Assembly (NCBI GenBank): GCA_026125795.1
Contig: JAHCKM010000001.1
Location: forward strand, 806,001 to 870,000
Reading direction: 5' to 3'
Source: Burkholderiaceae bacterium
GTDB lineage: Bacteria; Pseudomonadota; Gammaproteobacteria; Burkholderiales; Burkholderiaceae_C
DNA length: 64,000 nucleotides
Shown in pieces: positions 16,396 through 25,349 of this stretch. Within the stretch, counting starts at the first letter, position 1, and each line of letters opens with the position of its first letter. Made by a program: the position numbers and the translations under genes. The notes under the pieces were generated by a model. The model made no database searches. It had not been told where the DNA came from and saw only the letters and a list, made by a program, of their open reading frames with translations.

Positions 16396-17436
16396 TCATC
16401 GCGCCGGGCGCGCGCTGCGCAGCGCGTCGTTGAACGCCTTCAGGACTTTGCTGCCGGGCTTGCCGCGCCCGTCGAGATCCTTCGCCCAGTCGCCACCGAC
16501 GCTCGAGAAGCGCGTCTGGAGTTCGCCGTGCTCGGCGAGGGGGAGGCGCACGACGTCGGCGCCCGCGGCCCGCATCTTGTCGAGGTCGGTGGCGGTGGCC
16601 TGGTCCATCATCGAGCAGGCGCGCCGCGTCGCCGCGTCGCCGGCTTCGAGCATGGCCTGCTGCACCCTCGGCGGCAGCGACTTCCAGCGCGCCTCGCCAA
16701 TCGAGTAGGTCAGCACTGCACTGGAGAAGTTCTCGCCCGCGGTGACCGCCTTGGTCAGCGTATGCAGGTTGTAGGACACGGCGGCGGCGTACGAAACCAC
16801 CACGCCGTCGAGCGTGCCGCGCGACAAAGACTCGTAGATCTCAGGTGCGGCCATGCGGATCGGCACGGCGTTGAGCTTGCGGATCGCGGCGTCGCTGGCG
16901 GCGCCGGTGGAGCGCAGCTTGCGGCCTTCGAGCTGCTTGATCGACTCGAACTTCTGCTTCATCAGCACTTGGTACGGCACGCTGACCAGCACGAACAGCG
17001 CGCGGACGCCGTTCGGCGCGAACTCCTTCTGCGCGAGCATGCCGTCGCGTGCGAGCTTCCAGTACGCCAACGTGCCTTCGCACGATGTCGCGAAGCCGCC
17101 GGGCAGCTCGGCCACGCCGGACAGAGGCATCTTCTCCGAAACGTAGGAGGGCATTACCGAGCCGATGTCGACCACGCCGGAGGCGGTCAGCGACAGCAGG
17201 TCCTTGGCCTTGCCGAGCTGCTCGGCCGGGTAGTGCTCGAAGCTCACCTGGCCGTTGGTCGCGCGCGTGACCGCGTCCATGAAGTACTTGGCCGCCGGAT
17301 CGGAAAAGTAGTGGCCGGTGGCCGGAAACGAATCCGCCACCCGCAGCACGATCCGCTCCTGCGCGAAGCCGTGCAGCGAAAGCATTGCCGCGGCGACGCA
17401 GGCGAGCCCGAACATGCTGGTGCGAAGGGACTTCAT
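16396..17436 (-). CDS. dctP: TRAP transporter periplasmic receptor (DctP family)
   Basis: A 346-residue TRAP receptor with a signal peptide (MKSLRTSMFGLACVAAAMLS, ending near GFAQ). The DctP landmarks are RIVLRVADSFPATGHYF, HYPAEQLGKAKDLLSL, and IYESLSRGTLDGVVVSY. The ATG at 17436 follows AAGGAG. It lies 40 bases downstream of the DctM gene and completes a DctQ-DctM-DctP operon, the usual secondary, ion-driven uptake system for C4 or aromatic/aliphatic acids. It is strongly similar to the orphan receptor at 7299. About 190 bases downstream (16203-16395) hold no recognisable gene. Confidence 0.92.
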   Translation of the reverse strand: MKSLRTSMFGLACVAAAMLSLHGFAQERIVLRVADSFPATGHYFSDPAAKYFMDAVTRATNGQVSFEHYPAEQLGKAKDLLSLTASGVVDIGSVMPSYVSEKMPLSGVAELPGGFATSCEGTLAYWKLARDGMLAQKEFAPNGVRALFVLVSVPYQVLMKQKFESIKQLEGRKLRSTGAASDAAIRKLNAVPIRMAAPEIYESLSRGTLDGVVVSYAAAVSYNLHTLTKAVTAGENFSSAVLTYSIGEARWKSLPPRVQQAMLEAGDAATRRACSMMDQATATDLDKMRAAGADVVRLPLAEHGELQTRFSSVGGDWAKDLDGRGKPGSKVLKAFNDALRSARPAR

Positions 17437-17476
17437 CGAGGCTCCTTGCGGTGAGAAATCCTTCCGGTCCCGGCGG

Positions 17477-18769
17477 CTAGCCACCTTGCATCGTCTGCGG
17501 CAGCCACAACACCAGTTGCGGGAACAGGCAGAACAGCACGATGAGCAGCAGGTGCGCCACCACATGCGGTGCGACGCCGAGAAAGACCTCGGCCAGCGGC
17601 CGCCCGGTGTAGCGCGCGACCACGAAGACGTTCAGCCCCACCGGCGGGGTGACCATGCCGACCTCGGCGGTGACGACCACCAGCACGCCGAACCACACGG
17701 GATCGAAACCCAGCGCCTTGACGAGCGGCAGCACCACCGGCACGGTCAGGATCAGGATCGCCACCTGGTCCATGAAGCAGCCCAGCACCAGGTAGATCGC
17801 GATGATCGCCGCCATGATCACCCAGCGATCCACCGGCCAGCCGCCGACCGCGGCCACGATCTGCTGCGTGGTCTGTGTCAGGGTGAAGAAGTAGCCGAAG
17901 ACGTGGGCGCCCAGGATGATCATGATGATCATGCAGGTCGTCTGTGCCGCGCGCAGCAGCGCGTGGCGCGTGGCGGTGAAGTTCGCCTTGCCGCGCAGCA
18001 GCGCAATGAGGAACGCCCCGAAGGCGCCTATGCCCGAGGCCTCGGTGGGCGTGGCCACGCCCAAGTAGATGATGCCGGTGACCGCCGCGAACAGCACCAG
18101 CATCGGCCATACGACACGCAGGGACCGAAACTTCTCGCCCCAACTGTAGGCTCGCCCCCTCGGCGCCCGCGCCGGGTCCTGCCAGACCAGGAACAGCACG
18201 GTGCACGCGATCGCCAGCGTCACCAGCAGTCCGGGCACCACGCCGCCGACCAGCAACTGCCCGATGCTGACGTCGGCGATGATGCCGTACAGCACCAGCG
18301 CGATGCTCGGCGGGATCAGCATTGCCAGCGTGCCCGAGATGGCCACCGCGCCGCAGGCGAGCTTGGGCTCGTAGCCGGCCTTCAGCATGGCCGGTATGCT
18401 GGTCGATGCCAGCGTCGCCGCGGATGCTGTAGACGAGCCCGAGATCGCGCCGAAGCCCGCGCCGGCGAGCGCGGTGGCCACGCCGAGCCCGCCGCGCACC
18501 CGCCCGATCCAGGCAGAAGCGGTCTTGAACAGGTCGTCCGCGACGCCGCTGATGATCACGAACTCGGCCATCAGCAGGAACATCGGCACCGTGATCAGCT
18601 CGTAGGAGCTGGCCGCCGACAAGGGTGCCGTGTCCAGGATGCCCAGCACCATGCGCAAGCCGCCCAGCGCATACAGCCCGGTCGCTCCGGCGATGGCCAG
18701 CGCGAAGCCCACCGGCGTGCCGAAGGCCAAGAGCAGGAGCAGCAACACAGTGATCGCGGTCGCGAGCAT
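17477..18769 (-). CDS. dctM: TRAP transporter large membrane subunit (DctM)
   Basis: A 430-residue, highly hydrophobic protein of normal DctM length (about 12 membrane segments). It starts MLATAITVLLLLLLAFGTPV and contains the family blocks GSSTASAATLASTSIPAML and TPPVGLNVFVVARYTGRPL. This is the transport channel subunit of the TRAP system. Its ATG is separated from the DctQ stop codon by a single base, so translation is coupled. Confidence 0.93.
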   Translation of the reverse strand: MLATAITVLLLLLLAFGTPVGFALAIAGATGLYALGGLRMVLGILDTAPLSAASSYELITVPMFLLMAEFVIISGVADDLFKTASAWIGRVRGGLGVATALAGAGFGAISGSSTASAATLASTSIPAMLKAGYEPKLACGAVAISGTLAMLIPPSIALVLYGIIADVSIGQLLVGGVVPGLLVTLAIACTVLFLVWQDPARAPRGRAYSWGEKFRSLRVVWPMLVLFAAVTGIIYLGVATPTEASGIGAFGAFLIALLRGKANFTATRHALLRAAQTTCMIIMIILGAHVFGYFFTLTQTTQQIVAAVGGWPVDRWVIMAAIIAIYLVLGCFMDQVAILILTVPVVLPLVKALGFDPVWFGVLVVVTAEVGMVTPPVGLNVFVVARYTGRPLAEVFLGVAPHVVAHLLLIVLFCLFPQLVLWLPQTMQGG

Positions 18770-18770
18770 G

Positions 18771-19355
18771 TCAGGCCTCGTGCTCCCCGGGTGCGCGGGC
18801 CTCAGCGACGCCGCCGACTGCAGCCTCGGAGCCGTCGGCGACGGCCGCGGCGAGCGACCACAGGGACAACAGCAGCCGCAGCAGCAGCAGGCCCGCGCCG
18901 ATGGGCACGAACACCGCCATCGCCCAGGTGGGCCAGGGGATGGCCCCGGCCACGACGGCGTCGGCTTGCCAACTGTCCCAGGTCTTGAGGCCGCCCTGTA
19001 CCACGATGGCGAACATGACCACCGCGGTGAGAGCGTTGCAGATCAGTTCCATGGCATGCCTGATGCGCGGCCTGCAGCGCGTCCACAGGATGTCGACGCG
19101 GACATGGTGGCCATCGCGCAGGGTGACCGACAGTGCGAGAAAGAAGAGGGCGACCATGAGATACAGCGAGACGAAGTCGTAGGACCAGGTCAGCGGCGCG
19201 TTCAGCAAGTAGCGCATCGCCACGTCGGCGAAGACCGTGACCATGATCGCGAACAAGCAGGCGCTGGCGACCCAGCCGCACACCGTCTCCATCAGCGAGA
19301 CGGCGCGGTGCGCCGCGTGCAGCGACGGCCTGACCCGAGGTGGTTGTGGCGGCAT
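18771..19355 (-). CDS. dctQ: TRAP transporter small membrane subunit (DctQ)
   Basis: A 194-residue integral membrane protein with four predicted helices (around VCGWVASACLFAIMVTVFA, FVSLYLMVALFFLALSVTL, ICNALTAVVMFAIVV and WAMAVFVPIGAGLLLLRLLL), the DctQ topology. I take the ATG at 19355, which has GAGGGG eight bases upstream. An earlier ATG at 19442, also with AAGGA, would add a 29-residue Arg/Ala-rich extension unlike the family. The 75 bases before 19355 are very GC rich with palindromic CCCCT/AGGGG words. First gene of the TRAP operon, 116 bases after the livF-like gene. Confidence 0.88.
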   Translation of the reverse strand: MPPQPPRVRPSLHAAHRAVSLMETVCGWVASACLFAIMVTVFADVAMRYLLNAPLTWSYDFVSLYLMVALFFLALSVTLRDGHHVRVDILWTRCRPRIRHAMELICNALTAVVMFAIVVQGGLKTWDSWQADAVVAGAIPWPTWAMAVFVPIGAGLLLLRLLLSLWSLAAAVADGSEAAVGGVAEARAPGEHEA

Positions 19356-19471
19356 GTCATCGCCCCTCAGGGGCCCGCGCGCGGCCGCCCGCAGGGGGAA
19401 GCGAGCATGTGCCCTGGCGCCGGCACGGGTGAGCGCTCTCATGGGATCCTTGCGGGGTTGTCATGCCGTTC

Positions 19472-20182
19472 CTACAGACCGAGGTAGACCTCGCGCACGT
19501 GCCGGTCTTCCTGCAGTGCGCCGGCCGCGCCTTCCAGCTCGATAGTGCCGTTCTCGAGAACGTACGCTCGATCGGCGAAGCCCAGCGCAACCTGCACGTC
19601 CTGCTCGACGAGCAGAATGGTGAGACCGCCCTGCCGCAGCTTGCCGAGCGCGAGGTAGAGCTCCTCGACGACCACCGGCGCGAGGCCGAGCGAGGGCTCG
19701 TCCAGCATCACGAGCCGGGGCCGCGCCATCAGTGCGCGGCCGATCGCCAGCATCTGCTGCTGGCCCCCGGACAGCGAGCCGGCGGCGGCATGCGCCTTGT
19801 CGCGCAGCATCGGAAACAGTGCCCAGATTTCCTCGAGCGCCGCGCGGCGCTCGGCGCGACCGGGCAGCGGCGTGCCGCCGACCATCAGGTTCTCCTCGAC
19901 GCTGAGCTGCCCGAACACATGGCGCGCTTCGGGAACGTGCAGCAGCCCGAGCAGTGGAATGCCATGGGCCGGCAGCCCGGTCAGCGGGCGCTGCTCGAAG
20001 CGCACACCGCCGCCGCGTGCGGCCACCAGCCCGGAGATGGTGCGCAGCAAGGTCGACTTGCCGGCGCCGTTCGGTCCCAGCACCGCCACCGCCTCGCCGG
20101 CATCGACGTGCAGCGACACGCCGTGCAGCACCTCGACGTTGCCGTACCCGGCACGAAGATCTTCGACGACCAGCATGTTCAT
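19472..20182 (-). CDS. livF: ABC transporter ATP-binding protein, LivF type
   Basis: A 236-residue ATPase of the branched-chain amino acid/amide transporter family. Walker A is GPNGAGKST, the signature is LSGGQQQMLAIGRAL, Walker B is RLVMLDEPSLGLAP, and the switch histidine is replaced by the LivF-typical VEQDVQVAL. Its ATG overlaps the stop of the LivMG fusion (ATGA). Together with 20179-24096 it forms a complete LivK-H-MG-F transporter. In this setting the ligand may be an aromatic or branched acid rather than an amino acid. Confidence 0.93.
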   Translation of the reverse strand: MNMLVVEDLRAGYGNVEVLHGVSLHVDAGEAVAVLGPNGAGKSTLLRTISGLVAARGGGVRFEQRPLTGLPAHGIPLLGLLHVPEARHVFGQLSVEENLMVGGTPLPGRAERRAALEEIWALFPMLRDKAHAAAGSLSGGQQQMLAIGRALMARPRLVMLDEPSLGLAPVVVEELYLALGKLRQGGLTILLVEQDVQVALGFADRAYVLENGTIELEGAAGALQEDRHVREVYLGL

Positions 20183-21963
20183 CGTTCCGGCGCACCCGCG
20201 CCGAGGTAGGCGCGGATCACCTGTGGATCAGAGGCCACCGCCGACGGCGTCCCGCTGGCGAGCAACCGGCCGGCGTCAAGCACCACCAGCCGGTCGCAGA
20301 CGTTCATCACCGCCCGCATCACGTGTTCGATCAGCACGATGGTCAGGCCCTCGTCGCGCAGGCTGCGCAGCAGGTGCAACGCGGCATCGGTCTCGCGCGG
20401 TGTGAGGCCGGCCATCGACTCGTCGAGCAGCAGCAGCGTCGGCTCGGTGGCCAAGGCGCGCGCGACCTCGAGTCGGCGCTGCTCGGCCAGCGTCACGTCC
20501 GCGCAGAGGGCGGCGCGCCTGTCCCAGAGCCCGGTGCGGACCAGCACCGCTTCGGCCTCCCCCGGGGCGGCAGCCATGCGGTGGCGCACCAGCGCAGCGG
20601 TGAGCACCGTGTCGAACACGGTCAGGGTCGGGAACGACTGCGTGATCTGGAAAGTGCGGGCGACGCCGCGCCTGCAGATCTGGTGCGGCGCCAGGCCGTC
20701 GATGCGCTCGCCCCGGTACCGCACCTGCCCGGCGCTCGGCTGCTGGAAGCCGCCGAGGATCGAGAACAGCGTCGTCTTGCCGGCTCCGTTGGGCCCGATC
20801 AGACCCAGAATCTCGCCGCGGCGAACGCTGAACGACACGTCCTGCAGCGCCTGCAGGCCGCCGAAGCGCTTGCCGATGCCGACCACTTCGAGCAGGGCGC
20901 CCCCCTCGGACGAAGTCGGGGCGCGCGGTGCTCCGGCTGCGGCAGGGGCGGGCCCGGATCCGGCGGAGTCGGCCGGCACCCGGGATCGACGCGCCTGCAG
21001 CATCCTGCGGACCCCGCCGACGACGCCGCCAGGCCACAGCAGGATGACCGCGACGAGTGCGGCACCGTAGGCGAAGTGGTGCAGTTCCGCCGCTGCGCCG
21101 CCGCCCAGCGCGAGGCGCAGCGCCTCGCCGAGCGGCACCAGCAGGAGCGGGCCGACCACGGGTCCGAGTTGGGTGCCCGAACCGCCGACCACGGCGAACA
21201 GCAGGATCTGTATTGCCACATCGACGCCAAGCACCGAATGCGGATCGATGAAGCCGATCTGCTGCGCGTAGAAGGTGCCCGCGAGCGCGGTCGCGAAGGC
21301 GCTGACCGCGAGCGCCTCCTGCTTGACGCGGAACAGGCCCACACCGGCGGCGGCCGCGGCATCCTCGTTGTCGCGCACGGCGCGCCAGAAGTAGCCTCGG
21401 CGGCCCTGGAACAGCAGCGCGACGACGAGCAGGGTCGCGCTCGAGAGGACTGCGATGGTGAGCAGATACCCGCCCGGATCGTCGAAGCGCAGGTTGGCCA
21501 GCGAGGACGGCGCATTGATGTACAGACCGCCGGTGCCGCCGAGCGCGCGCATGCCGTTGGCGCTGAACTGCAGCACGAAGCCGGCGGCCATGGTCAGCAG
21601 CGCGAACACCAGATGGCTCAGCCGCCAACGGAAGGGCAGGTAGCCGATGCACCAGCCCGCGGCGGCAGCCAGCGCGCCGCCGGCGAGCATGCCGAGCCAC
21701 GGGTTCACGCCGTACTGTGCCGCGAGGAACGTCGACGTGTAGGCCCCGATGCCGAAAAAAGCCGCGTTGCCGAACGATATCTGGCCGACCATGCCGCCGA
21801 CCGCATTCCAGGCCACGCAAAGGTGCACCCACATCAGCACCGTGGTGGCAACGCTGATCCAGTAGGGATTGCGCGCCAGCAGCGCGACACCGGCCACGCA
21901 CCAGATGAGCAGCAGCGCGAGGGCGGCCTCCTTGCGGCGGCTGCTGCGCCCGGGCGGCTTCAC
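20179..21963 (-). CDS. Fused LivM permease and LivG ATPase
   Basis: A 594-residue protein joining two transporter subunits. Residues about 1-330 are a LivM-type permease (GQISFGNAAFFGIGAYTSTF, AVRDNEDAAAAAGV, and a C-terminal GPVVGPLLLVPLGEAL). A Pro/Ala-rich linker (about 335-360) leads to a LivG-type ATPase with Walker A GLIGPNGAGKTT, a degenerate signature LAEQRRLEVARAL and Walker B LLLLDESMAGL. The GTG start at 21963 overlaps the LivH stop (GTGA). Such fusions are known in proteobacterial Liv systems. Linking permease and ATPase fixes their stoichiometry. Confidence 0.92.
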   Translation of the reverse strand: MKPPGRSSRRKEAALALLLIWCVAGVALLARNPYWISVATTVLMWVHLCVAWNAVGGMVGQISFGNAAFFGIGAYTSTFLAAQYGVNPWLGMLAGGALAAAAGWCIGYLPFRWRLSHLVFALLTMAAGFVLQFSANGMRALGGTGGLYINAPSSLANLRFDDPGGYLLTIAVLSSATLLVVALLFQGRRGYFWRAVRDNEDAAAAAGVGLFRVKQEALAVSAFATALAGTFYAQQIGFIDPHSVLGVDVAIQILLFAVVGGSGTQLGPVVGPLLLVPLGEALRLALGGGAAAELHHFAYGAALVAVILLWPGGVVGGVRRMLQARRSRVPADSAGSGPAPAAAGAPRAPTSSEGGALLEVVGIGKRFGGLQALQDVSFSVRRGEILGLIGPNGAGKTTLFSILGGFQQPSAGQVRYRGERIDGLAPHQICRRGVARTFQITQSFPTLTVFDTVLTAALVRHRMAAAPGEAEAVLVRTGLWDRRAALCADVTLAEQRRLEVARALATEPTLLLLDESMAGLTPRETDAALHLLRSLRDEGLTIVLIEHVMRAVMNVCDRLVVLDAGRLLASGTPSAVASDPQVIRAYLGAGAPER

Positions 21964-22838
21964 GCGATGCTCCCGCGTCCGAACAGACCGCGCGGCCGGA
22001 ACAGCAGCGTCAGTGCGAAGAGGATGTAGATCGCCGCCGGCGCGAGCGCGCTGTCGAACGCCGCGCCGGCCAGTGACTCGGCCAGGCCGATGATCAGCGC
22101 CCCGATGAAGGTGCCCTTGAGGTCGCCAAGGCCGCCGAGCACCACGATCAGCAGCGACAGGATGCTGAATTGCACGCCGGTGGTGGGCGTGACGTGGAAG
22201 AAGGTCATCAGGCTGCCTGCCGCCAGGGCGAGCAGCGCGATGCTGGCCGCGAACACGACCTTCTGCAGCCTCGGCACCGCGACGCCGCACAGTTGCGCCA
22301 TCACCGGATCCTGCGCCGTGGCGCGAATGCGAACGCCCGTCTCGGTGCGCGCCAGGAACCACCCCACCGCGGCGCACGCGAGCACCGACACGGCGAACGC
22401 CGCGAGCAGCGGCACGCCGACGACGATGCCGCGGCCCAACGGCAACGTGCTGCTCTCGAACGAGGTGCGCACGTTCATCAGGTCGGCGCCGAAGATCATC
22501 AGCGCCGCACTTTGGATCATGAACGACACGCCGATGGTGAGCTGTGCCTGCATCAGCGCGCTGGCGCCGAGCAATGGCCGGATGAACGCGGCGAACAGCC
22601 CCCAGCCGACGACACCCATCAGCGGCACCAGGAGCAGCGCCGCCGCATAGGGGTGCAGGCCGAGCGCCCGATTCAGCACGACCGTGCCGTACATCGCGAC
22701 CAGCAGCAGATCGCCGTGCGCGAAGTTGAGCACCCGCATGACGCCGAAGACGAGGGCCAGCGCCAGCGCGATGAGCGCGTAGATGCCCCCCATCAGCAGG
22801 CCCGAGACCGTGGCCTGCAGCGCGAGGTCGAGCGTCAT
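21960..22838 (-). CDS. livH: ABC transporter permease, LivH type
   Basis: A 292-residue inner-membrane permease. It starts MTLDLALQATVSGLLMGGIY and has the LivH blocks FGVMRVLNFAHGDLLLVAMY, RIRATAQDPVMAQLCGV and VLGGLGDLKGTFIGALIIGL. Length and order fit the family. It follows the receptor gene by 25 bases and overlaps the LivMG start. Confidence 0.93.
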   Translation of the reverse strand: MTLDLALQATVSGLLMGGIYALIALALALVFGVMRVLNFAHGDLLLVAMYGTVVLNRALGLHPYAAALLLVPLMGVVGWGLFAAFIRPLLGASALMQAQLTIGVSFMIQSAALMIFGADLMNVRTSFESSTLPLGRGIVVGVPLLAAFAVSVLACAAVGWFLARTETGVRIRATAQDPVMAQLCGVAVPRLQKVVFAASIALLALAAGSLMTFFHVTPTTGVQFSILSLLIVVLGGLGDLKGTFIGALIIGLAESLAGAAFDSALAPAAIYILFALTLLFRPRGLFGRGSIA

Positions 22839-22863
22839 GCGCCGCGGTGCAGCACCGGCTGCT

Positions 22864-24096
22864 TCAGCGCTTCAGGGGCAGTGGAGCGCGCGCGGCGACG
22901 TCCTTCGGCCAGACGGTGACCTTGCGCGTCCCGCCGTCCTGCCATTGCGCGACGAGGGAGCGCGCGCCGATGTTGCGCCCCTGGGCATCGAACTCGATCG
23001 ACGCGAACGGCGTGACGGTGGCATCTCCGGGGATCTTCAAAGAGCGCATTGCGGCGCGAACCGCTTCGCGGTCGAGCCGACCGCCCGTGGCTTCGAGCGC
23101 GCTCGTCAGCGCGGCGCGCACGGTGTAGGCGCCTCGGTAGCACATCGACGCGTAGCTGCTCGGCAGCGCGCCGAACTGCTTCTGGTAGGCCTCGACGAAG
23201 CGCCTGGCGCGCGGGAGATCCGGGTTGAAGTAGTCGATCGTGCTCAGACGCAGCTTCTCGATGAATGCCGGATCGACCAGGGCCGGGATGCGGGGATCGC
23301 CCGGGCCGCCGCCCACGCCGACCACGTACGGCGTGAAGTCGATCTGCTGCATGGCCTTCAGTCCGGCGACCACGTCCTCGGTATAACCCGCCCAGACGAC
23401 CACGTCGGCGCCGCTCTGCTCGACCTTCTTCATCTGGGGCAGCAGGTTGCGCTCGGCGCGGTTGTACGAGACCTCGATGACCGGCGCGATGCCCCTGTCC
23501 TTGAGCAACTTGCGCGAAGCGTCGATCGTGCCGGCGCCGCGCGGGCTGTCCTCGAACAGGAAGGCGAGCTTGAGCGGCTTGCCGGCGCTCTGCGACGACA
23601 AGTGCTCGACGAACGAGGTCACTGCGCGCGCCTCGTCGTCGCCGGTGATCTGGTCGGAGAAGTACCAGCCGTAGCCGCGCTGCAGAATGTCGGCCGAGGC
23701 CGCCGCCGAATTGAGGAAGGGGACCTTGAACTGTTCCGCGAACTGCGCGCCGGCGGCAGTGGCGGCGCTGATCTCGCAGCCGAGGATCAGCGGTGCGTTC
23801 TCCAGCCGCGCCAGGCGCTCGAGCTCGCGGCGCATGACGTCCGGCTTGCCCTGCGTGTCGACCGTCTTCAGTTCGAGCTTGCGACCGAGCACGCCGCCGT
23901 CCTCGGCGATGTGCCGTTGCGCAATTTCGAGCCCCTTGGCGGAGTCCTGGCCGATCACCGACGTGGCGCCGCTGAGCGGCGTGACGACGGGAATCGAGAT
24001 CGGCGTCGCGTCGGCCGCATGGGCGCTTCCGACCACCGGCAACATGGTGGCGGCGAGCAGCAGGCGGACGATCGATAGGGGCGCGCGTCGCGGCAT
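22864..24096 (-). CDS. ABC transporter substrate-binding protein, LivK type
   Basis: A 410-residue periplasmic binding protein of the branched-chain amino acid receptor class. A signal peptide (MPRRAPLSIVRLLLAATMLP ... SAHA) precedes the mature start ISIPVVTPLSGATSVIGQDS. The segments LGCEISAATAAGAQFAEQF and the late SYASMCYRGAYTVRAAL are typical. A strong AGGAGGT lies before the ATG at 24096. It is the first gene of the liv-type operon and is divergent from the SDR at 24348. Ligand unknown. Confidence 0.92.
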   Translation of the reverse strand: MPRRAPLSIVRLLLAATMLPVVGSAHAADATPISIPVVTPLSGATSVIGQDSAKGLEIAQRHIAEDGGVLGRKLELKTVDTQGKPDVMRRELERLARLENAPLILGCEISAATAAGAQFAEQFKVPFLNSAAASADILQRGYGWYFSDQITGDDEARAVTSFVEHLSSQSAGKPLKLAFLFEDSPRGAGTIDASRKLLKDRGIAPVIEVSYNRAERNLLPQMKKVEQSGADVVVWAGYTEDVVAGLKAMQQIDFTPYVVGVGGGPGDPRIPALVDPAFIEKLRLSTIDYFNPDLPRARRFVEAYQKQFGALPSSYASMCYRGAYTVRAALTSALEATGGRLDREAVRAAMRSLKIPGDATVTPFASIEFDAQGRNIGARSLVAQWQDGGTRKVTVWPKDVAARAPLPLKR

Positions 24097-24347
24097 GGAT
24101 ACCTCCTGACTGTGCCGGGGCGCACTTTTGACCTGAGTGGCGCGCGCCAAGACGAACAATTCTGTCGTACATTTGTTAGGTGGAGTACTGAGGATTGCCC
24201 TGATGAGGCGGCAGATGCCGGCGCGGCTCGGCGGTCGGCGCAGGGTTCGGCAGGCTTCGCGGGCGGCCTTCGTCCCCCGTCTGTCGGCACGAAGCCGGGG
24301 GTCGTGCGGCTCTATCGGAGTTTCGGAGTTTCGAAAGAAGGTGGTCC
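24097..24347. promoter_or_regulatory. Divergent promoter region between liv-type operon and SDR
   Basis: This 251-base gap lies between the LivK-type gene and the SDR at 24348. ATTTGTTAGGTGG at 24171-24183 contains the reverse complement of CCTAAC, the word shared with other promoters here. It sits about 75 bases upstream of the LivK-type start. No gene is visible. Confidence 0.3.
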
Positions 24348-25286
24348 ATGGGTGGCAATCTGCAAGGCAAGGCGGTGCTCGTGACGGGGTCGGGCCGTGG
24401 CATCGGCCGCGAGGTCGCGCTGCTGATGGCGAAGGAAGGCGCGAGCGTCGTGGTCAACGATCCGGGCGGCGACCGCAGCGGCGCGGGCTCCGACCGTGCG
24501 GTCGCCGATGGCGTCGTCGCCGAGATCGTTGCGGCCGGCGGTCGCGCCAGCGCCAACTACAACTCGGTGACGGACTACAACCAGGCCGCCGCGATGGTCA
24601 AGCAGTGCGTCGAGCGCTACGGCAGGCTGGACTGCGTCGTTAACGTCGCCGGCTTCCTGCGCGAGCGCATGGTCTGGAACATGAGCGAGGACGACTGGGA
24701 CGCCGTCATCACCGTCCACCTCAAGGGGCACTGGAACATCTGCCACCACGCCTCGCGTGTCATGCGCGGTCAGCGCAGCGGACGCATCGTCAATTTCTCG
24801 TCGGACGCGTTCAAGGGCTCGGTCGGGCAGTGCAACTACTCGGCCGCCAAGGGCGGCATCATCAGCCTGACGCGCTCTCTGGCGCGCGAGTTGGGGCGCT
24901 TCGGCGTCACCGCGAACGCCATCTGCCCGCTGGCGGCAACGCGCATGACGATGAACGACAAAGTCATCGAAGGCATGAAGAAGCGCCTGGAGATGGGCCT
25001 CGTCAGCCAGGCGGCGCACGACAGCCTCATGGCCATGCCTGGTCCCGAGTTCGTCGCGCCGATGGTCGCCTATCTGGCCACCGACGCGGCCGCCGACGTG
25101 AACGGCCAGGTCTTCCACGTCGAGAAGGGCAAGATCCACACGTACGCCGAGCCGGTCGAAGCGCGCGCGCTGTGCAAGTCCGAGGCGGACGGCATGTTCT
25201 CGGTCGACGAACTGATCCGGTCGATCCCGACGACGCTGATGTCCGGCATCCCCAACATCGCGCCGCCGCAGCCGGACAAGGAGTGA
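24348..25286 (+). CDS. SDR-family dehydrogenase, multifunctional-enzyme-2-like
   Basis: A 312-residue short-chain dehydrogenase with the cofactor motif TGSGRGIG (residues 13-20), an active-site Ser in NFSSDAF (about 151-152) and the catalytic Y164-S-A-A-K168. After the Rossmann fold it has a roughly 60-residue C-terminal extension (KIHTYAEPVEARALCKSEAD ...), which resembles hydroxyacyl-CoA dehydrogenase domains of MFE-2 type. Oxidation of a 3-hydroxyacyl-CoA is therefore likely. AAGGTGG lies before the ATG. It is a single plus-strand gene, divergent from the liv-type operon and convergent with the MFS gene. Confidence 0.88.
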   Translation: MGGNLQGKAVLVTGSGRGIGREVALLMAKEGASVVVNDPGGDRSGAGSDRAVADGVVAEIVAAGGRASANYNSVTDYNQAAAMVKQCVERYGRLDCVVNVAGFLRERMVWNMSEDDWDAVITVHLKGHWNICHHASRVMRGQRSGRIVNFSSDAFKGSVGQCNYSAAKGGIISLTRSLARELGRFGVTANAICPLAATRMTMNDKVIEGMKKRLEMGLVSQAAHDSLMAMPGPEFVAPMVAYLATDAAADVNGQVFHVEKGKIHTYAEPVEARALCKSEADGMFSVDELIRSIPTTLMSGIPNIAPPQPDKE

Positions 25287-25349
25287 CGGGAGGCGCGCAG
25301 GGCGCAGCGGCATTCCAGGGTCATCGACGATGAATTGGGGCCCCTTTGG

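Noticed and set aside
19356-19442. N-terminal extension of the DctQ protein from the ATG at 19442
   Set aside because: It has a reasonable ribosome site, but the extra 29 residues are Arg/Ala-rich, unlike DctQ proteins, and the ATG at 19355 also has GAGGGG at good spacing.
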